DNA from: Pseudomonas putida
GTDB taxonomy: Bacteria; Pseudomonadota; Gammaproteobacteria; Pseudomonadales; Pseudomonadaceae
Assembly (NCBI GenBank): GCA_029953615.1
Contig: CP124529.1
Span: forward strand, 3,224,501-3,288,500
Reading direction: 5' to 3'
Length of the DNA: 64,000 nucleotides
Part shown: positions 8,564 through 17,522 of the stretch, piece by piece
Position numbering within the stretch: position 1 is the stretch's first letter
Layout of the letters: each line of letters opens with the position of its first letter
Notes under the pieces: model-generated
What the model saw: only the letters and a program-made list of their open reading frames with translations
The model's database searches: none
Told to the model about the DNA's origin: nothing
Program-made: the position numbers and the translations under genes

Positions 8564-9928
8564 ATGAACAAGACCAGAAGTCTGCTGCAAGCCGGTGTAC
8601 TGGGCCTGTCCCTGCTGGCGACCAGCGTCATGGCTGCAGTATCCGCCGACGAGGCGGCCAAGCTGGGCAGTACCCTGACCCCGATGGGCGCCGAAAAAGC
8701 TGGTAACGCCGACGGCTCGATCGGCCCGTGGGAGCCGCTGTCGAAGACCGCAGGCAGTGTCGACGGCAAGGGCTTCCTGTCCGACCCGTATGGCAGTGAA
8801 AAGCCGCTGTTCACCATCACTGCGCAGAATGCAGACCAGTACAAGGACAAGCTCTCGCCGGGCCAGCTGGCCATGCTCAAGCGTTACCCGGACACCTTCA
8901 AGATCCCGGTATTCAAGACCCACCGCGGTTCCACGGTGCCGGCCGACGTGTTCGCCGCCATCAAGGAAAACGCCACCAAGACCACCCTGGTCGAAGGCGG
9001 CAACGGCTTGAACAACTTCCGCACGGCGGTGCCGTTCCCGATCCCCAAAAGCGGCCTGGAGGTGATCTGGAACCACATCACCCGCTATCGGGGCGGCAGC
9101 GTCAGCCGCCTGGTGACCCAGGCCACGCCGCAACAGAACGGCTCTTTCAACCCGGTGTTCTTCTCCGACCAGTTCGTTTTCCGTGAAAGGATGAAGGATT
9201 ACGACCCGAACAACCCGGGCAATATCCTGTTCTACTTCAAGCAGGAAGTGACCGCGCCCGCGCGCCTGGCCGGTACCGTGCTGCTGGTGCACGAAACCCT
9301 CGACCAGGTGAAGGAACCGCGCAAGGCATGGATCTACAACGCCGGCCAGCGCCGCGTGCGCCAGGCACCGCAAGTGTCGTACGACGGCCCAGGTACCGCG
9401 GCCGACGGTTTGCGCACCTCGGACAACCTGGACATGTTCAACGGTGCGCCAGACCGCTATGACTGGAAGCTGGAAGGCAAGAAGGAGCTGTACATTGCGT
9501 CCAACGCCTACAAGCTCGACGACCCCAAGCTCAAGTACACCGACATCATCAAGGCTGGGCACATCAACCAGGACCTGACCCGTTACGAGCTGCGCCGCGT
9601 GTGGCACGTGGTTGCGACCCTCAAGCCGGGCCAACGGCACATCTATGCCAAGCGTGACTTCTACATCGACGAGGACACCTGGCAGGCTGCGGTGATCGAC
9701 CAGTACGACGGCCGTGGCCAGCTGTGGCGCGTGTCCGAGGCGCATGCCCAGCCGTACTACAACGTCGAGGTGCCGTGGTACACCCTGGAGGCCATCTACG
9801 ACCTGCAGTCGGGGCGTTACCTGGCGTTGGGCATGAAGAACGAAGAAAAACGCGCCTACGACTTCGGCTTCAGCGCCAGCAAGGCTGACTTCCAGCCGGC
9901 GGCACTGCGCCAGTCGGGCATTCGCTAA
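8564..9928 (+). CDS. DUF1329 family exported protein
   Basis: The 454-residue protein has a Sec signal peptide (MNKTRSLLQAGVLGLSLLAT..VMA) with cleavage likely before AVSADEAAK. Conserved-looking DUF1329 segments include GSTLTPMGAEKAGNADGSI, FPIPKSGLEVIWNH and WRVSEAHAQPYYNVEVPWY. The fold belongs to the lipoprotein-carrier (LolA/LolB-like) superfamily, which suggests it binds a lipidic ligand in the periplasm and works with the DUF1302 barrel. The exact function is unknown. It is followed by a rho-independent terminator and a REP pair, which closes the operon. Confidence 0.85.
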   Translation: MNKTRSLLQAGVLGLSLLATSVMAAVSADEAAKLGSTLTPMGAEKAGNADGSIGPWEPLSKTAGSVDGKGFLSDPYGSEKPLFTITAQNADQYKDKLSPGQLAMLKRYPDTFKIPVFKTHRGSTVPADVFAAIKENATKTTLVEGGNGLNNFRTAVPFPIPKSGLEVIWNHITRYRGGSVSRLVTQATPQQNGSFNPVFFSDQFVFRERMKDYDPNNPGNILFYFKQEVTAPARLAGTVLLVHETLDQVKEPRKAWIYNAGQRRVRQAPQVSYDGPGTAADGLRTSDNLDMFNGAPDRYDWKLEGKKELYIASNAYKLDDPKLKYTDIIKAGHINQDLTRYELRRVWHVVATLKPGQRHIYAKRDFYIDEDTWQAAVIDQYDGRGQLWRVSEAHAQPYYNVEVPWYTLEAIYDLQSGRYLALGMKNEEKRAYDFGFSASKADFQPAALRQSGIR

Positions 9929-9947
9929 GTATCGCGCAACCTCTGAG

Positions 9948-9977
9948 CGCCCCGGCTTGTCCGGGGCGTTTCATTTT
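9948..9977 (+). terminator. Rho-independent terminator after the DUF1329 gene
   Basis: CGCCCCGG/CCGGGGCG gives an 8-bp stem with a CTTGT loop, followed by TTTCATTTT. Confidence 0.8.
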
Positions 9978-9985
9978 CCCGTTCT

Positions 9986-10086
9986 GGCCCTTTCGCGGGT
10001 TGAACCCGCTCCCACAGGGATCGCACAGGTTTCAAGTCCAGTGCAGTACCTGTGGGAGCGGGTTCACCCGCGAATGGGCCGGTACA
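9986..10086. repeat. REP pair (class GCGGG)
   Basis: GGCCCTTTCGCGGGTTGAAC begins one copy, and the inverse copy ends at GGGCCGGTACAG. Confidence 0.85.
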
Positions 10087-10267
10087 GCAATAAATCTGGT
10101 GAATACCTCGGCAAACCCCCGCCCCAGCCCCTGTCCATCAGCGCTGTTGCTTTTTGTCGTAGTCTTTTACAACCCAATTGCGCCCATCATCTTCAAATGC
10201 GCACCGTTACCCGCTAGTCTCGCAAGCATCCATACCGCCGTAGTCTTCCAACCAGAACGAGCCGGCC

Positions 10268-12979
10268 ATGACAGATCTGTCCCGTACGCATGGATTCACC
10301 AGCCAGGCCTTGGGCCTGCTGGACGGGCGTTTCTTCCGGCCACCCTTGCCGGACGGCCATGTGCCGCGCCTGCGCCTGTGCCAGCGGCTGCAAGCGGGCC
10401 TCGGCGGGCGGCTTTTGCTGGTCAATGCCCCCGCCGGGTTCGGCAAAAGCGCCCTGGCCATCGAATTTTGCGAAGCTCTGCCCGAACACTGGCGTAGCCT
10501 GTGGCTGGGGCTGAGCCAGCGTGATGCCGACCCTGGCCGCTTCCTCGAGCGCCTGCTCGAAGGCTTGCAGCAATACTGCCCGGCGCTGGGCGGCCAGGCC
10601 ATGGGCCTGCTGAAAATGCGCCAGCGTCACCAACCTTTCGCTTTCGAGGAATGGCTCGACGGCCTGCTTGACGAGCTGGCGCTGTACCTGCAAGCCGATA
10701 CGCCTTTGCTGCTGGTGCTGGACGACTATCACCTGGCTCAGGGGCCAGTGCTCGATCGTTGCCTGCAGTTCTTCCTCAATCACCTGCCCGCCGGGTTGGT
10801 GCTGCTGGTCACCAGCCGCCAGCGCCCGGACTGGCACCTGGCGCGCCTGCGCCTGTCGCGGCATCTGGTCGAACTCAACGAACAGGACTTGCGCCTGACC
10901 GACGAAGAGTCGCTGGCGGTGATCGGTCGCCAGCCCACCGGCCTGCGTGGCCAGGCCCTGGACAATCTGATCCAGCGCAGCGATGGTTGGGTGGCCGGGT
11001 TGCGTTTCTGGCAACTGGCGGCCAGCGAGTCTGCCGACGAACATTCCTTGCCCCAGGCCTTGCATGGCGGCGAAGGCCTGATCCGCGACTATCTGCTGGA
11101 AGAAGTCATCGACATGCTGCCCGCCGACGTACAGGCCTTCCTGTACGACACGGCATGCCAGGAACGGTTCTGCGCCCCGCTGTGCGATGCCATACGCGGC
11201 CGCCAAGACAGTGCCGCGATCCTGCGTTTCCTGCAGGCGCACCAGGTTTTCCTGGTGCCGCTGGACGAGCATGGCCACTGGTTCCGCTATCACCACCTGT
11301 TCTCCGACCTGCTGCGCAGCCGCCAGGCCAGCGAGCCGCTGGCCAGCCTGCAGCTGCGTGCCTGCCGCTGGTTCGAAAGCCAGGGCCTGCTTGACGAAGC
11401 GGTGGAGCAGGCACTGCGTGCCGGTCACCTCGATGTCGCCGCCGACCTCGTGCAGAGCCTGTCCGAGGAACAACTGCTGGCTGAACAGAACGTTGGCATG
11501 TTGCTGCGCTGGAAAATGGACCTGCCCGACAGCCTGCTCATCAGCACGCCACGGCTGATCGTGCTGTACAGCTGGGCATTGGGCCTGGCGTGTCAGCTGG
11601 ACGCGGCCGAGGAACTGGCGGGTTACCTCAGCCGCTTCCTGCCCGCACCTTCGGCGACCGCGCAAAAGTCCATGCTGGCCCAGTGGCTGGCGCTGAGTGG
11701 GGTGATCGCCCGTGGCCGGGGCGACCGCGAGCGTACCTTGGCCTATTGCGGCGAAGCGCTGCAGAGCCTGCCGAGCAAGCGCTATGGCCAACGCCTGGTG
11801 TGCCTGTCGACGCTGTCCAACCTGGCAATTGCCGATGGCGATTTCTGGCGGGCCCGGGGCTGGAACCGCGAGGCCCTGGAACTGGCCCAGCGTGTCGGCA
11901 ACCCACTGTTCGAGGCCCTGGCCCATTACGACCGGGCGCGGGTGCTGCATGCCCGTGGCGAAGTGTTGCGTGCGCTGGACGAAGTGCGCGAGGGGCTGCA
12001 GCGCCTGCAAGGGCTGTCGGCACAGCGCCTGTATGCCGTGCGCGCGCGGCTGACGCTTTACGAAGGCTACCTGCTGGTCTCGCGTCTGCAGCCGGCCCAG
12101 GGCCGTGCCCGCTTGCGTGCGGGGCTGGGCGAGGCGCGGGCCTGCCGCGATATCAGTGTGCTCATCGGCCACTGCGTGATCGCTACGCTCGATGGCAGGG
12201 AGGGGCACTTTGCCGAAGCCTTTGCCGAACTGGCCGAGGCCGAGCGGTTGATGCATATCTGGGATGTGCCGCCGGTCTACTACCTGGCCATGATCACCCT
12301 GGTCAAATGCGAGTTGTGGCTGGCCCAGGGGCGCATCGACCTGGCCGAGTCCTGGCTGCTGCGCCTGGGCCAGACCTACGGTGGCGAGCAACCGGCGGCG
12401 GCCCCCGAGTTCCACCCGTTGCTGCCATTGCACATCGCCTTGCAGCAGGCATTGCTCGAGCGTATCCAGTCGCGCAGCGACGACGCGGCGCAACGCCTGG
12501 CCGGCCTGGTCGAGCGCGGCCAGGCCAGTGGCGGCATGATGCTCTGCGTCAGTGCCCTGTGCCAGTGGCTTGGCTTGTTGCTGGGCGAAGGCCGGGAAGG
12601 GCAGGCCGCCCAGTTGTTGCCAAGGTTGCTGGAAGCAGCCCATGGCGGCGTGCTGCAGCCGTTCCAGCCGTTGCTGGAACAACACCCGCAGTGGCTTCTC
12701 GAACAGTTGCAGGCAGCTGGCGCTTGCCCGGTACAGGCCGAACTGCTCAAGCGCTTGCCGCAGATGCCAGGCGCCACCCCTGGCGAAGCCCTGAGTGGCC
12801 GCGAGAAGGCCGTGCTCGAGCTGATTGCCCAGGGTTGTTCGAACCAACAGATCAGCGAGCGGCTGTTCATTTCCCTGCATACGGTGAAAACCCACGCCAG
12901 CCATATCAACAGCAAGCTGGGGGTGGAGCGGCGTACCCAGGCAGTGGCCAAGGCCAAATCCCTGGGGTTGCTGGCATGA
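10268..12979 (+). CDS. LuxR-family ATP-dependent regulator, MalT/AlkS-like
   Basis: The 903-residue protein has a STAND-type NTPase at the N terminus with Walker A NAPAGFGKS (Lys60) and a Walker B LLLVLDDYH (about residues 150-157). A long helical repeat region follows (about 400-830), and then a LuxR helix-turn-helix containing LSGREKAVLELIAQGCSNQQISERL at the C terminus. This is the MalT architecture, in which ATP and an inducer control oligomerisation and activation. AlkS, activator of alkane and AlkK genes, has the same plan. Its position after the ligase/DUF1302/DUF1329 operon suggests it activates that operon. The inducer is unknown. Confidence 0.88.
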   Translation: MTDLSRTHGFTSQALGLLDGRFFRPPLPDGHVPRLRLCQRLQAGLGGRLLLVNAPAGFGKSALAIEFCEALPEHWRSLWLGLSQRDADPGRFLERLLEGLQQYCPALGGQAMGLLKMRQRHQPFAFEEWLDGLLDELALYLQADTPLLLVLDDYHLAQGPVLDRCLQFFLNHLPAGLVLLVTSRQRPDWHLARLRLSRHLVELNEQDLRLTDEESLAVIGRQPTGLRGQALDNLIQRSDGWVAGLRFWQLAASESADEHSLPQALHGGEGLIRDYLLEEVIDMLPADVQAFLYDTACQERFCAPLCDAIRGRQDSAAILRFLQAHQVFLVPLDEHGHWFRYHHLFSDLLRSRQASEPLASLQLRACRWFESQGLLDEAVEQALRAGHLDVAADLVQSLSEEQLLAEQNVGMLLRWKMDLPDSLLISTPRLIVLYSWALGLACQLDAAEELAGYLSRFLPAPSATAQKSMLAQWLALSGVIARGRGDRERTLAYCGEALQSLPSKRYGQRLVCLSTLSNLAIADGDFWRARGWNREALELAQRVGNPLFEALAHYDRARVLHARGEVLRALDEVREGLQRLQGLSAQRLYAVRARLTLYEGYLLVSRLQPAQGRARLRAGLGEARACRDISVLIGHCVIATLDGREGHFAEAFAELAEAERLMHIWDVPPVYYLAMITLVKCELWLAQGRIDLAESWLLRLGQTYGGEQPAAAPEFHPLLPLHIALQQALLERIQSRSDDAAQRLAGLVERGQASGGMMLCVSALCQWLGLLLGEGREGQAAQLLPRLLEAAHGGVLQPFQPLLEQHPQWLLEQLQAAGACPVQAELLKRLPQMPGATPGEALSGREKAVLELIAQGCSNQQISERLFISLHTVKTHASHINSKLGVERRTQAVAKAKSLGLLA

Positions 12980-13138
12980 CACTGGCCATGCGGGGCATTG
13001 CTCGCTAAAGTCATGGCTCAAGGCCATGGTCCGTGGCCGGCAACGCTCTACCCTCATCTTTACCGACCAGCTGCCGATACAGCGATCGGTGGCATCGCTT
13101 CGCGCGATTTTTCAATCATTCCAAGGCAGGTCGTGTTG

Positions 13139-14746
13139 ATGCTGCAGTACGGGCAAAAGAGCTTTCTGATCGTCGACGACTTTACCGACTTTCGCACGTC
13201 GACCCGTTCCATGCTGCGCGAGCTGGGCGTGCGTGACGTGGACACCGCCGACAGTGGCGAGCAGGCACTGCGCATGTGCGCCCAGAAGCGCTATGACGTC
13301 ATTCTGCAGGACTTCCACCTGGGTGACGGCAAGAAAAACGGCCAGCAGGTGCTCGAAGATCTGATCCTCGACAAGCACATCAGCCATGAATGCATATTCA
13401 TCATGGTCACGGCCGAGAGCAGCCAGGCCATTGTCCTGAGCGCCATCGAGCACGAGCCTGATGCTTACCTGACCAAGCCGTTCAACCGGGTTGGCCTGGC
13501 CCAGCGCGTTGAGAAGCTGTACCAGCGCAAGACCCTGCTCAAGCCGATCCTGCAGGCTCTGGACCGCAATCGCCCGGGCGAAGTGCTGGCGGCCTGCGCC
13601 GAGCTGTGCAAGCGTGACCCACGCCTGGCTCCGTTGTGCCTGCGCTACCGGGCCGATGCCTTGCGCAACCTCAACCGCTTCGAGGAGCTGGAAAAGTTCC
13701 TCAAGGCCATTCTGGCCAGCCGCCCGCAGCCGTGGGTGTACTCGGCGTTGGGCAGCCTGATGCACAAGCGTGGCCAGAACGCCCAGGCCCAAGGGGTGTA
13801 CGAGCAGGCGCTCAAAGCCTTCCCGATCATGCCGGGCCTGTATGATGGCATGGCCGAGGTACTGGTGGCCCAGGGTGAAACCAGGCGCGCGCAGAACATG
13901 CTCGAAGAAGCCGTGCGGCTGTCGCCGTTGTCGGTGCGCCGGCAGTCGACGTTGGGCAAGCTGGCATTGGAAAACGAAGACTTCGAGAGTGCCTCGAAGG
14001 CGTTCCGCCATGCGGTGAACCAGGGCCAGAGCTCACGCTACAAGGACCCCGAGAACAACCTGGGCCTGGTGCAGGCGCTGATGAGCAAGAACGCCGGCTT
14101 TGGCCTGGATGCGCGCACCCGGGTCGAGATCAACAGCACGCTCAGTGAAGTGGCCAAGGACAACCCCGAGGACCAGGGCCTGCAGGTGCGTGCCCGCATG
14201 ATGAAGGCCGCCAGCCTGCAGCAGGCCGGCGACCCTGAAACGGCTGCCAAGCTGACTGAACAGGCGATCCAGCGCCTGGACAAGATGAACCAGTTCTTCT
14301 CGGTCGATTCGGCCCTGACCGTCGCCGCGCAGTTGCAGGCCATGGGTCAGGAAGCCGCGGCAATAGGCGTGCTGAAAAGCTGTGTGGAAAGTTATGGCGA
14401 TGACCCCAAGGTCATGGGGAGGGTCGGCAAGCTGACGGACGACCCCAGCGTGCTCAATGCCATTACCGAAGCGGTCACGCTCAACCGCCAGGGGGTTCGC
14501 AGTTACCAGGGCGGGCAGCTCGGCGAGGCGTTGCAACTGTTCCGCAAGGCGCTGGGTATGCAGCCGAAGAACATCAGCATCGCCCTCAACACTGCCCAGG
14601 CGCTGCTGCGCATCGGCGGTGACAGCCCTCCGCCGGCGATCATGCAGGAATGTCGCGACGCCCTGAGCAGCGTGGCCGGCATCCCTGCCAGCGACAACCG
14701 CTACGACCGCTACCGCAAACTGCACATCCGAGTGTTCGGCGCATGA
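13139..14746 (+). CDS. Response regulator with C-terminal TPR region
   Basis: The ATG at 13139 (MLQYGQKSFLIVDDF) gives 535 residues and places the receiver at the N terminus. The acidic pair is DD13-14, the phosphoacceptor is Asp58 in VILQDFH, and the switch Lys is in YLTKPFN (about residue 115). After about residue 135 the protein consists of TPR-like helical repeats (PWVYSALGSLMHKRGQNAQA, EEAVRLSPLS, NLGLVQALM). There is no DNA-binding or enzymatic output domain, so it probably acts through protein contacts, as VieB-like proteins do. Its last bases overlap the next gene as ATGA, which couples it to a histidine kinase. Confidence 0.88.
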   Translation: MLQYGQKSFLIVDDFTDFRTSTRSMLRELGVRDVDTADSGEQALRMCAQKRYDVILQDFHLGDGKKNGQQVLEDLILDKHISHECIFIMVTAESSQAIVLSAIEHEPDAYLTKPFNRVGLAQRVEKLYQRKTLLKPILQALDRNRPGEVLAACAELCKRDPRLAPLCLRYRADALRNLNRFEELEKFLKAILASRPQPWVYSALGSLMHKRGQNAQAQGVYEQALKAFPIMPGLYDGMAEVLVAQGETRRAQNMLEEAVRLSPLSVRRQSTLGKLALENEDFESASKAFRHAVNQGQSSRYKDPENNLGLVQALMSKNAGFGLDARTRVEINSTLSEVAKDNPEDQGLQVRARMMKAASLQQAGDPETAAKLTEQAIQRLDKMNQFFSVDSALTVAAQLQAMGQEAAAIGVLKSCVESYGDDPKVMGRVGKLTDDPSVLNAITEAVTLNRQGVRSYQGGQLGEALQLFRKALGMQPKNISIALNTAQALLRIGGDSPPPAIMQECRDALSSVAGIPASDNRYDRYRKLHIRVFGA

Positions 14747-15435
14747 ATCAAGACAATCAGGGGCTGGATTTTTCCACGGTGATCGCCTCCACCGTGCACG
14801 ACCTGAAGAATACCCTGTCGGCGCTGATCCAGTCCCACAACCAGTGGGTGCAGCGCTTGCCCGAGGAACTGCGCGGTGGTGCCGAGCAAGGGGTGATGGA
14901 GCATGAGTTTCGCCACCTCAACGGCATGCTGGTGCAGTTGCTGGGGTTGTACAAACTGGGTGTGAACCAGCTACCGGTGTGCCCGGATTACCACGAACTG
15001 GACGACTTCATCGAAGCCCAGTTGGCCGCCCACGAGGAAGTGCTCAAGCACAAGGACATCCTTGCTACCTGGCGCATCGACACCGACAACCCGCTGGGTT
15101 TCTTCGACCGTGAACTGGTGGCCTCGGTGATCGCCAACGTCATCACCAATGCCACCCGCTTTGCCGCGCATGCCTTGCTGATCACCATCGAAGAGGCAGA
15201 CAACCAGCTGGTCATCTGTGTCAACGATGACGGCCCGGGTTATCCACAACGCATGCTCGAACGCCAGGAAGAATTCATCCAGGGTATCGACTCGACCAGC
15301 GGCAGTACCGGCCTGGGCCTGTACTTTGCGGCGCGGATCGCGGCACTGCATGAAAGCGGCGGGGTGCGCGGGCGGATCGAGATCTCCAATGGCGGGGCGC
15401 TTGGGGGGGGGTTGTTCAGGTTGTTCTTGCCTTGA
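14743..15435 (+). CDS. Small soluble histidine kinase
   Basis: This 230-residue protein starts at an ATG overlapping the stop of the receiver-TPR gene (ATGA). It has a dimerisation/phosphoacceptor segment STVHDLKNTLSAL (His19), an N box ANVITNATRFA, a D box NDDGPGYP, and a G box STGLGLYFA. No transmembrane segment or recognisable sensory domain is present, so input must come through a partner. Translational coupling suggests the receiver-TPR protein is that partner. The signal and final output are unknown. Confidence 0.88.
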   Translation: MNQDNQGLDFSTVIASTVHDLKNTLSALIQSHNQWVQRLPEELRGGAEQGVMEHEFRHLNGMLVQLLGLYKLGVNQLPVCPDYHELDDFIEAQLAAHEEVLKHKDILATWRIDTDNPLGFFDRELVASVIANVITNATRFAAHALLITIEEADNQLVICVNDDGPGYPQRMLERQEEFIQGIDSTSGSTGLGLYFAARIAALHESGGVRGRIEISNGGALGGGLFRLFLP

Positions 15436-15851
15436 GAGAGGCCCGCACAGCACGGCCCGTATTGACACATCAAGCAATGCTTCTTGCTGGTATAGCGGCG
15501 ACTCTTCGCCGTGAATTGTAGGAGCAGTCTGATCCCAACCAAACGGGCTTTTGAGCTCTTTTTCATGGGCGTTACGTCGGTAATTATTCGGCTTTCGATG
15601 ACTACCAGCGAAGCGGTTATGAAGAAATTTACCCAGAGGTTGATCCACTGCTTACCGACTGAAAGCCTGGGAGCGAATGAGCGTCGGAAGAGTGCGGGCT
15701 TCGGCGCAAACTGTCATGACCTTGCGTCGCTCCTCGGTCAGTGCGACTTCAATGCCGCGCAACCGAAAGACGTGCAGGTGTGGGAACGCATGCACCCGGT
15801 AGGTCGTGAGTTCTAAATGGGCAGTGGCTCCATTTTGAATGCGGGGTTTGC
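15436..15851. other. Lower-GC intergenic stretch with coding remnant
   Basis: There is no gene here that I can support. The stretch is visibly more AT-rich than the genes before it. It contains a REP-like fragment near 15500-15530 (TGTAGGAGCAGTCTGATCC). The open plus-strand frame 15511-15816 gives a composition unlike a real protein. Another frame at 15555-15662 reads like the end of a gene but has no start. Confidence 0.5.
15555..15662 (+). pseudogene. Possible C-terminal remnant of an unidentified gene
   Basis: This frame encodes 35 residues ending in a stop (HGRYVGNYSAFDDYQRSGYE, then EIYPEVDPLLTD). The residue mix, with many Tyr/Glu/Asp and few repeats, looks protein-like. There is no start codon in frame, and a stop lies just upstream. 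It may be the tail of a gene cut off by rearrangement. I do not recognise the family. Confidence 0.3.
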
Positions 15852-16382
15852 ATGAGAAGGCGAATCAGCAAACTCCGATACCAAATATTTCGATCCCAGG
15901 CCCGAGCCCTCACTCATGAATTGCTGTGTCGGCAACCAGAACTACTGAACGGAGATATCGAGCTGGACCAACTCCGGTTAGAGCCAATAACGCAAGAGGC
16001 TGTCAGTGCTAGCCTGGAGTGGCTGGCAGCTGAGTGCGTGTTTCCTTGGGAAGAAATTGTCGTTTGGAAGGATAGCGATCCCAAAGGGTTTGATCTTGCC
16101 ATCTGGTTTGGGAGTGAGCTCTGTGGTCTCTGCTATGCAAGCCCTAGAAAGAGTCGTTTATGTATCAAGGTCATCCTGCTTCAAGGTAATCCCAGCAGGT
16201 CGCATCCACTTCGGGGAGAAATCGCTGGTTTGGCGCTGACATCGATAGACTTCTATGCTCGCATGTTGGGTTGTCAAGAGATTGAAATACAAGACCCTAT
16301 TGAGGGCGCAAGGTCAGTTTATGAGGCGCTTGGCTTCACCTGGACCGCCGAGGGTCGGCTTGTGATCCAGGTTGATCCCTAA
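15852..16382 (+). CDS. GNAT-like protein of unknown substrate
   Basis: The 176-residue protein starts with a basic segment (MRRRISKLRYQIFRSQARAL) and ends with a segment typical of acetyltransferase motif B (IDFYARMLGCQEIEIQDPIE, then ARSVYEALGFTWT), where YEALGF is the usual helix-turn before the last strand. The central part (DLAIWFGSELCGLCYASPRK) fits the beta-strands that bind acetyl-CoA, but no clear P-loop RxxGxG/A is visible. GNAT assignment is therefore tentative. Codon use is more AT-rich than in neighbouring genes, which hints at acquisition. A tiny gene with a strong Shine-Dalgarno sequence follows 38 bases after the stop, and the two share a terminator. Confidence 0.6.
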   Translation: MRRRISKLRYQIFRSQARALTHELLCRQPELLNGDIELDQLRLEPITQEAVSASLEWLAAECVFPWEEIVVWKDSDPKGFDLAIWFGSELCGLCYASPRKSRLCIKVILLQGNPSRSHPLRGEIAGLALTSIDFYARMLGCQEIEIQDPIEGARSVYEALGFTWTAEGRLVIQVDP

Positions 16383-16420
16383 TAACATCGATTGCATCGA
16401 TCAAGCTTTTGGAGGTAACC

Positions 16421-16591
16421 ATGCGATCCAAAACGAGACGGGTAGAATTGCTTGCCATTGTAAAATTCGAGGCTGAAGCTAGACGTCTTGCTGGTCGAGT
16501 GTCCCGTAACCAGCTGCGGTTCCTTCAGGTCGCGAAGGCGAAGGGGGGCGAGCTTGAGCCCGCAGGCCCTCTGGCAGGAATTCCGTCCTGA
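16421..16591 (+). CDS. Small basic protein of unknown function
   Basis: This 56-residue protein (MRSKTRRVELLAIVKFEAEA...) follows a strong Shine-Dalgarno sequence, GGAGGTAACC, immediately before the ATG. It is basic at the N terminus with an amphipathic helix-like middle. I do not recognise a family. Its position between the GNAT-like gene and a good terminator, with a near-ideal ribosome binding site, supports real translation. A toxin-antitoxin or modifier/substrate pairing is possible but not shown. Confidence 0.55.
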   Translation: MRSKTRRVELLAIVKFEAEARRLAGRVSRNQLRFLQVAKAKGGELEPAGPLAGIPS

Positions 16592-16642
16592 ACGACAGCA
16601 CGTCAAGCGCTGATGCGCCTCGCTGCACACTCGTATTTGTCT

Positions 16643-16668
16643 GAAAACCGGCCTATTGGCCGGTTTTT
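16643..16668 (+). terminator. Rho-independent terminator
   Basis: ACCGGCC/GGCCGGT with a TATT loop is followed by TTTTT. It closes the GNAT-like/small-protein unit. Confidence 0.85.
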
Positions 16669-16757
16669 CGTTTGCCTCAGGAAGAGCTTGTAATCTTGGC
16701 GACCTGCCTGCGCTTGATTGAATAGACTCGACGCTTCTAGCGCGCTGCGCTTTCCTC

Positions 16758-17414
16758 ATGAGAACTGCAATGACCCAAGCCCTATCTGCGCTCATCCGCG
16801 AAACCTTCCCCGTAGGCCCTCTGCAATGCAACTGCACGCTGATCGGCGACCCACTGACCAAAAAGGCCATTGTCGTCGACCCGGGCGGTGACCCGGACAA
16901 GATCCTGGCCCGCCTGCTGGCCCACGGCCTGACGCTGGTGAGCATCATTCACACCCACGCGCACTTCGATCATTTCCTCGCTTCGGGCAAGCTCAAGGAG
17001 CTGACCGGCGCCACGCTGCACCTGCACAAGGACGACCAGGCGCTGTGGGACAACCTGGAAATGCAGTGCCAGATGTTCGGCGTGCCCTACACTCCGGTAC
17101 CTGCGCCAGACCGCTGGCTGGGGGATGACGAGGAGCTGGCCTGCGGTTGTGGCGTGGCCCTGCATACACCAGGCCATACGCCGGGCTCGATGAGTTTCTG
17201 GTTTGCCGACGCCAAGCTGCTGATCGCCGGCGATACCCTGTTCCGCCGGGGCATTGGCCGTACTGATTTGTGGGGCGGCGACCAGCGGGCCATCGTCCGG
17301 TCCATCAAGGAGCGGCTGTACCGGCTCGACGAGGAGGCCATCGTGGTGACCGGCCACGGGCCCGATACCCGCCTGGGCGACGAGATGCGCGAAAACCCCT
17401 TCGTGCGTGCGTGA
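16758..17414 (+). CDS. MBL-fold metallohydrolase (glyoxalase II-like)
   Basis: The 218-residue protein carries the metal-binding motif HTHAHFDH, then HTPGHTPGS (His), AGDTLF (Asp) and the C-terminal VTGHGPDT (His). This is the two-metal site of the metallo-beta-lactamase fold, in the small GloB/YcbL branch that hydrolyses thioesters such as S-lactoylglutathione. The start could also be the ATG at 16770 (MTQALSAL, 214 residues); neither has a strong Shine-Dalgarno sequence. The substrate is an inference from the family. Confidence 0.85.
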   Translation: MRTAMTQALSALIRETFPVGPLQCNCTLIGDPLTKKAIVVDPGGDPDKILARLLAHGLTLVSIIHTHAHFDHFLASGKLKELTGATLHLHKDDQALWDNLEMQCQMFGVPYTPVPAPDRWLGDDEELACGCGVALHTPGHTPGSMSFWFADAKLLIAGDTLFRRGIGRTDLWGGDQRAIVRSIKERLYRLDEEAIVVTGHGPDTRLGDEMRENPFVRA

Positions 17415-17522
17415 TGGCACATGAAGGCACTTTCATGGAATTTTTCGTTGCCGATGCAATCCAAGGCTGGCATAGATCCCGTTATGATCTGCAGCATTCA
17501 TGAATTCAGTAGGAGCTTGTCC

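Noticed and set aside
10214..13057. A very long open frame (947 codons) antisense to the MalT-like regulator
   Set aside because: It is rich in Gln/Gly/Ala/His repeats typical of antisense frames in GC-rich genes, while the sense frame has clear Walker and HTH motifs.
15511..15816. A 101-codon open frame on the plus strand
   Set aside because: It starts within a REP-like fragment, lacks a ribosome binding site, and its composition does not resemble a protein. A different frame in the same DNA looks more protein-like.
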